Positions 51,483-56,382 of a DNA stretch of 56,382 bases are shown in pieces. The stretch comes from JBFGCT01 sp041581055. GTDB lineage: Bacteria; Actinomycetota; Acidimicrobiia; Acidimicrobiales; Ilumatobacteraceae. The stretch covers positions 1-56,382 of the forward strand of contig JBFGCT010000004.1 in the NCBI GenBank assembly GCA_041581055.1. The letters are read 5' to 3'. How positions within the stretch are numbered: position 1 is the stretch's first letter; each line of letters starts with the position of its first letter. Below the pieces are notes generated by a model that made no database searches, was not told the origin of the DNA, and worked only from the letters and a program-made list of their open reading frames with translations. Made by a program: the position numbers and the translations under genes.

Positions 51483-52840
51483 GCGACCTTCCCTCGGTGG
51501 TGATCATCGGGCGGCCCAACGTCGGCAAGAGCACGCTGTTCAACCGGATCGTCGGCAGCCAACAGGCGATCGTCGAGGATCGGCCGGGCATCACCCGCGA
51601 CCGCAAGACGCTCGAAGCGGAGTGGCTCGACGTGTCGTTCAGCGTCGTCGACACCGGCGGATGGATGCCGGGCGGCAGCGATCTCGACGAGAAGATCAGC
51701 CGCCAGGTCGAGGAGGCGGTGAAAGGCGCCGACGTCGTGCTGTTCGTCGTCGACGCGTCGGTCGGGCTGACCGACGACGACCAGACGATCGCCAACTGGG
51801 TGCGGCGCACGGGCACCCAGGTGCTGGTGGTCGCCAACAAGGCCGACAACGACCGCCGCGAGACCGACATGTGGGAGTTCATGGGTCTCGGGCTCGGCGA
51901 GCCGTTACCGGTCAGCGCACTGCACGGGCGGCGCGCCGGCGACCTGCTCGACGTGGTGATCGAGCGGTTCCACGAGCCGGCCGGCAACGGCGCTGACGCC
52001 GACGCCGCGGCCGGCGACGCTCCCGAGGTCGAGGATCCGGCGCGGTGGGTCGCCGACGACAGCGGGCGCAAGCCGCCGCGGGTGGCGATCATCGGGCGGC
52101 CCAACGTCGGCAAGAGCACGCTGTTCAACAAGCTGGTGGGGTCGGATCGGGCGGTCGTCCACGACCTCGCCGGCACCACCCGCGACGCGATCGACACGCT
52201 GGTCGAGACCGACGACGGGCCGATCGTGTTCGTCGACACCGCCGGGATGCGGCGCAAGGGCCGGATCGACGACCCGACCGAGTATTACTCCTTCGTGCGC
52301 GCCCTGCGGGCGATCGACGACGCCGACGTCGCGCTGCTGGTGGTCGACTCGACCGTCGGCGTCACCAGCCAGGACCAGCGGCTGGCCGAGCGCGTCGACG
52401 CGTCGGGCTGCCCGATCCTGATCGTGCTGAACAAGTGGGAGCTGGTGGTCGGCGAGGAGGCCCGGCAGGACGTGATCACCGAGCTGCGGCGGCGCCTGGC
52501 GTTCGTCGGCGACGCGCCCGTGCTCAAGATCTCGGCGTTGTCGGGCAAGAACGTGAACAAGCTGCGGCCGTTGCTTCAGGAGTCGATCGCCCAGTACCAG
52601 ACCCGGGTGCCGACCCGCGACATCAACAAGGCGATCGCCGCCGCGCAACAGCGGCAGCCGGCGGCCAAGGGCGCCAAGGTGCTGTACGCCGTGCAGGGGG
52701 CGACCGACCCGCCGACGTTCACGCTGTTCGCCAACAAGGAGATCCCCCAGCCGTATCTGCGGTACCTGGAGCGGGCGATCCGCGACCAGTTCGACCTCGG
52801 GTCGACGGCGATCAAGATGCGGGTGCGCAAGCGCGAGTGA
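51479..52840 (+). CDS. der: ribosome biogenesis GTPase Der (EngA)
   Basis: Double-GTPase that assists 50S subunit assembly. 453 aa. Two G domains, each with GRPNVGKST (residues 11-19 and about 206-214), DTGG/DTAG switch regions and NKxD-type motifs (NKAD in domain 1, NKWE in domain 2), then the KH-like C-terminal domain. The DNA of the two P-loops is identical over 43 bp. ATG overlaps the DUF512 gene. Confidence 0.96.
   Translation: MSDLPSVVIIGRPNVGKSTLFNRIVGSQQAIVEDRPGITRDRKTLEAEWLDVSFSVVDTGGWMPGGSDLDEKISRQVEEAVKGADVVLFVVDASVGLTDDDQTIANWVRRTGTQVLVVANKADNDRRETDMWEFMGLGLGEPLPVSALHGRRAGDLLDVVIERFHEPAGNGADADAAAGDAPEVEDPARWVADDSGRKPPRVAIIGRPNVGKSTLFNKLVGSDRAVVHDLAGTTRDAIDTLVETDDGPIVFVDTAGMRRKGRIDDPTEYYSFVRALRAIDDADVALLVVDSTVGVTSQDQRLAERVDASGCPILIVLNKWELVVGEEARQDVITELRRRLAFVGDAPVLKISALSGKNVNKLRPLLQESIAQYQTRVPTRDINKAIAAAQQRQPAAKGAKVLYAVQGATDPPTFTLFANKEIPQPYLRYLERAIRDQFDLGSTAIKMRVRKRE
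51502..52129 (+). repeat. intragenic 43-bp repeat covering both P-loops of der
   Basis: Bases 51502-51544 and 52087-52129 are identical over 43 bp, including third codon positions. Ends of the interval given here are the outer limits of the two copies. Confidence 0.85.
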
Positions 52841-52843
52841 CCC

Positions 52844-53107
52844 ATGCCGTGGTGCGAGGAGTGCGCGAAGTACTGGACGCCGAACGCGATGAACGACGAC
52901 GGCACCTGCCCCCGATGCGGCGATTGCGTGCCCGACCAGCCGCCGACGCGCGGGGTCGGGCGCCGCCCGTCGACGACCGTCGACCACGACCACCAGCGCG
53001 GCCGCGGCGACGCGGCCGACGACGAGACGGCGCCGTGGCACTTCAAGCTGCTCGTCGTCGCGACGGTCGGCTACCTGGTGTGGCGCTTCGTCCAGATCTT
53101 CGCCTGA
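52844..53107 (+). CDS. small zinc-ribbon membrane protein
   Basis: An 87-aa protein starting 3 bp after der. Two CxxC knuckles near the N-terminus (WCEEC and CPRCGDC) should bind zinc; a polar Asp/Arg-rich middle leads to one C-terminal helix (HFKLLVVATVGYLVWRFVQIF). Likely anchored with the zinc ribbon in the cytosol. I know no function for this layout; it is common as a small companion gene in actinobacteria. Confidence 0.75.
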   Translation: MPWCEECAKYWTPNAMNDDGTCPRCGDCVPDQPPTRGVGRRPSTTVDHDHQRGRGDAADDETAPWHFKLLVVATVGYLVWRFVQIFA

Positions 53108-53132
53108 GGCGCCGCCGCCGGTGACGCGCGTC

Positions 53133-53176
53133 GTCGCTTGCCCTTCCCGCGGAGGTCGCTTGCCCTTCCCGCGGAG
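53133..53176 (+). repeat. 22-bp perfect tandem duplication upstream of the lipoprotein gene
   Basis: Copies at 53133-53154 and 53155-53176, each containing TTGCCC. The TTGCCC of the second copy (53160-53165) sits 17 bp before GATGAT (53183-53188), which is 6 nt before the GTG start, so the duplication copied a candidate -35 element. Confidence 0.8.
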
Positions 53177-53194
53177 AAGGTGGATGATCGACGT

Positions 53195-54337
53195 GTGGCC
53201 AAGGTCGCGGTGGTCGCTGCGGGCCTGACAGCGATGCTGGCGGCCGCGTGCTCCGGTTCCGACTCGGCGCTTCCCGATCCCACGTTCGAGACGACCACGA
53301 CCGTCGAGCCGACGACGACCGTCGAGCCGACGACGACCGTCGAGCCGACCACGACGCTCGCCCCGACCACGACCGTCGAGTCGACCACCACGACGCTTGC
53401 CCCGACCACGACCGCCGGGTCGACCACGACGACCACGTTGCCGATCGTGCCGGTGGCGGCGCCGGGCGCGCCCGGCCACGAGTTGCTGTTCTCGGTCCCG
53501 GCCGGCGACGGCGGCGTGACCTTCCAGGGCGGGTTCGAGGAGGCCCAGTTGACCGGGCCGGAGGCGTTCTCGGTCGCCCCCGACGGGTCGGTGTGGATCG
53601 CCGACACCGGCGGGGTGCGCCTCCTGCGGTTCGCCGAGGACGGAACGCCGCTGTCGGAAATCCTCACCGATGCGGACGCCGTCGGACCGATCTTCGACGT
53701 CGCCGCCGTCGACGGCGGGGTGTGGGCGTGGGAGAGCGTGTCGGCGCTGGCCCGCGACCGGCTCGTCCGGTACTCCGACGACGGGACGCTCTTGGAGGAG
53801 CACGAGCTGCCACCCGGGCTCGGGCTCGCCGACGGGCTCAGCGGCATCTGGGTCGACGCCGCGGGCGAGCCGTGGGTCGAGTTGACGGGGGGAACCAGGT
53901 TGTTCCGTGCGTTCGACCAGGGCGAGTTCGGCCCGGTCGAGGCCGACGGCTACGACGTCGGCGCGCTCACCGTCAGCCTGCCGGACGGGCCGCCGCAGGC
54001 CGGGGCGGCCCAGGTCGGGATCGACGGGACGGTGTTCGAGCTGCCGGTCCGCGAGACCGGCGCCTTCTTCTTCGAGGGTGCCGTCCGCGGCGCGGTCGCG
54101 GTGCGGCTCGAGGACGTGGGGACCGCCGCGGATGGGACGATCGATGTCGACGTGTCGCTGTGGTGGGTGGCGCCGTCGGGGGCGACGCTGGCGCGCGCCG
54201 ACTACCCGCTGGACGTCGCCGTCAGCGCCTACGTGCCGTCGGACTTCGTGTCGGTGGCGCCCGACGGACGACTGCTCGCGCTGCTGCCCCGCCCCGACGG
54301 GATCGACATCGTCGTCCTGAACGCGTTCGCCGTCTGA
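53195..54337 (+). CDS. stalked surface lipoprotein with beta-propeller-like repeats
   Basis: A 380-aa secreted lipoprotein. The signal peptide ends in LAAAC with lipidated Cys19. About 50 residues of Thr/Pro/Val/Glu repeats (units like TTTVEP and TTTLAP) form a mucin-like stalk that could be O-glycosylated. The globular part has NHL/SMP-30-like motifs (PEAFSVAPDGSVWIADTGG, FAEDGTPL, SDDGTLLEEH) that suggest a propeller. Start GTG 53195 is chosen because it begins the signal peptide and sits 6 nt after a possible -10. Function unknown. Confidence 0.72.
   Translation: MAKVAVVAAGLTAMLAAACSGSDSALPDPTFETTTTVEPTTTVEPTTTVEPTTTLAPTTTVESTTTTLAPTTTAGSTTTTTLPIVPVAAPGAPGHELLFSVPAGDGGVTFQGGFEEAQLTGPEAFSVAPDGSVWIADTGGVRLLRFAEDGTPLSEILTDADAVGPIFDVAAVDGGVWAWESVSALARDRLVRYSDDGTLLEEHELPPGLGLADGLSGIWVDAAGEPWVELTGGTRLFRAFDQGEFGPVEADGYDVGALTVSLPDGPPQAGAAQVGIDGTVFELPVRETGAFFFEGAVRGAVAVRLEDVGTAADGTIDVDVSLWWVAPSGATLARADYPLDVAVSAYVPSDFVSVAPDGRLLALLPRPDGIDIVVLNAFAV
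53289..53436 (+). repeat. Thr/Pro-coding short tandem repeats
   Basis: Repeats of an 18-bp unit (ACGACCGTCGAGCCGACG and close variants) encoding TTTVEP-type hexapeptides inside the lipoprotein gene; prone to length change by slippage. Confidence 0.75.
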
Positions 54338-54345
54338 CGCGCCCG

Positions 54346-55029
54346 TCAGGCGGCTGGGGTGGAGCGGTAGAGCAGGATCGACGCCAGAAGCACCCAGAGC
54401 AACCACAACAGGTAGCCGATCAGGGTGAAGACGGCGAAGACGCCGGATTCCGTGCCGGCGCCGATGACGGCGATCGCCGCCGAGACCGCCCCTACGAGGG
54501 CGCCGTATCCCATCCACACCGGGAGGAACTTCTTCCACAGCACGAGCGCGGCGAGCGCGAGCAGGTGCACCGCGGTGACCGCCATCACCAAGCTGAACAT
54601 GGCGTTGGTGACCGCCCACACGACCTCGCTCGTGCCGCCCAACGTGTCGGGGCGCAGCGCCGGCGTCACGTACAGCGCCTGTCCGACCGACACGATCGAG
54701 CCGCTCATGACCATCCCGATCACCGCGATCAGCGCGAGCCGCGGGCCGTCCGGCTCGAGACCCGAGATCGCCCGCCAGAGCGAGCCGAGCCACCACACGG
54801 CGAAGATCAGCGAGAACCCGAACAGGATCGCTGACACCTTGATCCCGCTGTCGTTGTCGAGGAAGAACTTGGCGATCTTCTCCGCCGACGCGTCGCGTGC
54901 GGGCGGCGCCTCCGTCAGGAAGAACGCGATGACGTTGAGGACGACGAAGACGATGCCCGCAAGGAACCCGTAGCGGTACCATTTGGCGTCGTCCCACATC
55001 CCGTTGGCCCGTGCGGCGGTTTCACCCAT
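54346..55029 (-). CDS. multi-pass membrane protein of unknown function
   Basis: A 227-aa protein with about six helices, starting with a short charged tail and FLAGIVFVVLNVIAFFL; the first external loop carries Ala/Asp/Lys-rich residues (ARDASAEKIAKFFLDN). This layout resembles DUF4386-type proteins, but I cannot assign it firmly. Start ATG 55029 is preferred to the GTG at 55056 because AGAGGGG lies five bases before it. Promoter TTGCTC-N17-TACCGT at 55084-55112. Confidence 0.75.
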   Translation of the reverse strand: MGETAARANGMWDDAKWYRYGFLAGIVFVVLNVIAFFLTEAPPARDASAEKIAKFFLDNDSGIKVSAILFGFSLIFAVWWLGSLWRAISGLEPDGPRLALIAVIGMVMSGSIVSVGQALYVTPALRPDTLGGTSEVVWAVTNAMFSLVMAVTAVHLLALAALVLWKKFLPVWMGYGALVGAVSAAIAVIGAGTESGVFAVFTLIGYLLWLLWVLLASILLYRSTPAA

Positions 55030-55083
55030 TTCTGCCCCTCTCGCTGTGAGCGCCACACGGATGTGCGGCGTCCGACCGTGGTG

Positions 55084-55112
55084 ACGGTACGCCTGCGATC
55101 ACAAGCGAGCAA
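55084..55112 (-). promoter_or_regulatory. sigma-A type promoter of the multi-pass membrane protein gene
   Basis: On the minus strand, TTGCTC (55112-55107), 17-bp spacer, TACCGT (55089-55084). Leader about 50 nt with a Shine-Dalgarno. Confidence 0.5.
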
Positions 55113-55344
55113 GCACCGTTCGGCCCCTGCGCCGAGCGTGCTGCTCGAGGACGGCGGAGCGTCCGTCTGCGGCGATCCCCGTGGACTCGACTACGTCTTC
55201 GTCAGGGGCCACATCGTCGGGCCGGCGCGACCTGCCTCCCGTCGTCGCGGGCCGGCGGGTCGGTTACGACGCCGGCGTCATCCGATCAGGTCGGCGGGTC
55301 GCGGCGACGCGCCCGACCGGTAGAGTCGCACCGCCACACACATA
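55113..55344. other. spacer with no convincing gene
   Basis: Most of the 315-bp gap between the membrane protein start and the tRNA. An open frame on the plus strand (55063-55323) has no ribosome binding site and Arg-rich composition. A TAGAGT box at 55321-55326, 18 bp before the tRNA, is a plausible -10 for the tRNA gene. Nothing else is recognised. Confidence 0.4.
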
Positions 55345-55419
55345 CGGGCTGTGGCGCAGCTTGGTTAGCGCGCTTGTCTGGGGGACAAGAGGTCGGGAGT
55401 TCGAATCTCCCCAGCCCGA
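55345..55419 (+). tRNA. tRNA-Pro (anticodon GGG)
   Basis: A complete cloverleaf: acceptor CGGGCTG pairs with CAGCCCG, D-arm GCGC...GCGC, anticodon stem CTTGT/ACAAG around loop CTGGGGG with anticodon GGG, variable loop AGGTC, T-arm GGGAG-TTCGAAT-CTCCC, discriminator A. The CCA end is not encoded. Reads CCC/CCU proline codons. Confidence 0.95.
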
Positions 55420-55576
55420 CTCCACTAGCTGGTCTTTTGTTGCTCTGGCAGCCTCTGATCCGGTGTTCGGACCACACTGCGGGGGAGTGTGCGGGGGAAC
55501 ACGGGGGAACAGGAAGGCACGGGCTGGGCGTCCGAAGCGGTGTGCCGACCCGCGATTTGAGCCGCGACGCGACCTA
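55420..55576. other. spacer after tRNA-Pro
   Basis: 157 bp between the tRNA and the next stop. It has a cluster of G-runs (three GCGGGGG/CGGGGG units at about 55480-55511). No integrase remnant or clear direct repeat of the tRNA 3' end is visible inside the window. Confidence 0.35.
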
Positions 55577-56382
55577 TCAGAGACCGATGTCGAGCCCGGG
55601 TGGTTCGAGCCGCGGCACCGCGGGATCGAGGCCGTGATGTGGCGTCGCGATGCCTCGTTGGTCCATCCAATCGAGGAGAGGCTCCGCGAGGGCTGCGTAT
55701 TCGTGCCGGCCCTTCTTGTGGAGCGTGGTGATGGCGTCATGGAGTTGATCGGTGCTGATGTTGCGACCGACCGCCCAGTTCCACCATGTGTCGAGTGCGT
55801 CGACGGATCGCTCGGCGGCGTGGAGTCGGTCGTGATGGCCGAAGAAGGCGCGGTAGAGCTGTCGGTCGGTGGTGGCTTGTCGGCGGAGGTCGTGGCGTTC
55901 TGAGCGCAGCCGGCTGCGGGTGTCGAGGTGGGGTTGGGCTTGTCCGGTGACCTCGTCGAGGTGCGCGGTCGCGGTGGCGACCTGTTCGGTGGCGAGGGCG
56001 ATTTGGTGGCGGGCGGCGCGCCGGTGGCGTCGCTTGCTGGTGGCGAGGTCGCGTTCGGCAGCCCCGCGGCGTTGTCGGGCGGTGTCGAGGTCGGCGTTGG
56101 CTCGGGCGATTGCCCGGTCGTAGGGCGCGCAGATCGGGGCGATGGCGTCGAGGTGTTCGTCGACTTGCTCGATGCGCTGGTCGATTCGGGCCTCGTCGGC
56201 CACCTGGGCATCGACGCGTTCTCGGGCATCGGCCAGCGCAGCGCGGGCTTCCCGGTGGAGTTCTGGGAACCAGTCCGGGACGGTGCATCGTGGTTGGAGT
56301 GTCGGTGTTGGGGGGATGGTGGCGGTGAGGTCGCGGCGGACGGTGGTGGCGGGGGTGTCGGCGCGGTCGGCGGCGAGGATCT
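55577..56382 (-). CDS. coiled-coil protein C-terminus, possibly of a relaxase or mobilisation protein (5' end outside the window)
   Basis: The frame stays open to the right edge, so only the last 267 or so residues are seen. They are rich in Ala, Arg, Glu and Asp in heptad-like order (ARERVDAQVADEARIDQRIE), predicting long coiled coil between about the 50th and 190th visible residue, followed by a short Trp-containing region (LDTWWNWAVG) and a Pro-rich end. No catalytic motif is present. The style resembles C-terminal tails of large actinobacterial TraA/MobF proteins, and the adjacent tRNA is a typical integration site, but this is a weak inference. A GTG at 56203 is only an internal candidate start. 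Confidence 0.5.
   Translation of the reverse strand, partial: ILAADRADTPATTVRRDLTATIPPTPTLQPRCTVPDWFPELHREARAALADARERVDAQVADEARIDQRIEQVDEHLDAIAPICAPYDRAIARANADLDTARQRRGAAERDLATSKRRHRRAARHQIALATEQVATATAHLDEVTGQAQPHLDTRSRLRSERHDLRRQATTDRQLYRAFFGHHDRLHAAERSVDALDTWWNWAVGRNISTDQLHDAITTLHKKGRHEYAALAEPLLDWMDQRGIATPHHGLDPAVPRLEPPGLDIGL

Noticed and set aside
53289..53436. Short tandem repeats that could be read as a CRISPR-like array
   Set aside because: Units are 18 bp with no spacers, in frame inside a lipoprotein gene, and encode a Thr/Pro stalk.
55063..55323. 86-residue plus-strand frame upstream of the tRNA
   Set aside because: Arg-rich, no ribosome binding site and no recognisable domain; it also covers the promoter of the divergent membrane protein gene.
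55374..55637. Plus-strand frame starting inside the tRNA-Pro gene
   Set aside because: Begins with the translation of the tRNA 3' half, a known annotation artefact; no ribosome binding site.

Overview
This window is chromosomal DNA of a very GC-rich actinobacterium. Class Acidimicrobiia (Ilumatobacter or Iamia relatives) fits best, but that is an inference from gene content: the pyrG-NUDIX-xerD and scpA-scpB-rluB order shared with other actinobacteria, a mycothiol-synthase-like GNAT gene, decaprenyl-phosphoarabinose genes, DUF6458, and abundant TAnnnT promoters lying 6 to 9 nt before a start codon (leaderless transcription).

Region 1 (1-6593) is housekeeping: CTP synthase (5' end outside the window), ADP-ribose-type NUDIX hydrolase, XerD-type recombinase and an HD-domain protein on the plus strand, then tandem GNAT, MATE exporter and TrpS on the minus strand. 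Region 2 (6672-16918) is one long plus-strand gene train, mostly joined by 4-bp GTGA/ATGA overlaps: scpA, scpB, rluB, tyrA, aroA, a HAD phosphatase, a UbiA-type decaprenyl-phosphate phosphoribosyltransferase, an O-methyltransferase, dprE1, dprE2 and a GT4 glycosyltransferase. From the HAD gene onward this looks like a pathway for decaprenyl-phosphoarabinose, the lipid donor of cell-wall arabinan.

Region 3 (16934-28487, minus) complements it: a polyprenyl-phosphate mannose synthase, two adjacent giant AftD-like GT-C arabinofuranosyltransferases (1420 and 1434 aa), a PIG-V-like GT-C enzyme, and an AlkA-like glycosylase at the head of the transcription unit. Regions 2 and 3 together encode synthesis of arabinosyl and mannosyl lipid donors plus the membrane transferases that would use them, so an arabinan or arabinomannan envelope polymer is the main biological proposal here.

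Region 4 (28528-34353, minus) is a complete dipeptide/oligopeptide ABC operon (A-B-C-D-F). Region 5 (34568-38913, plus) has a three-subunit molybdenum hydroxylase of the xanthine dehydrogenase type and a purine-type phosphoribosyltransferase. Region 6 (38931-43193, minus) has a site-2 protease and an ABC importer of the ThiXYZ/SsuABC type. Region 7 (43249-44148) is a small stress-like module: a STAS anti-sigma antagonist, a 24-aa membrane peptide and a DUF6458 membrane protein, the last two driven by mirror-image GTTT-N16-GGG(T/A)AC promoters. Region 8 (44156-53107) holds gamma-glutamyltransferase, GDPD, acyl-CoA ligase, a SirB1-type protein, IspH, a DUF512 radical-SAM protein, Der GTPase and a zinc-ribbon membrane protein. 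Region 9 (53195-56382) has a stalked lipoprotein, a multi-pass membrane protein, tRNA-Pro(GGG) and the 3' part of a coiled-coil protein, perhaps from an integrated mobile element, running off the right edge.
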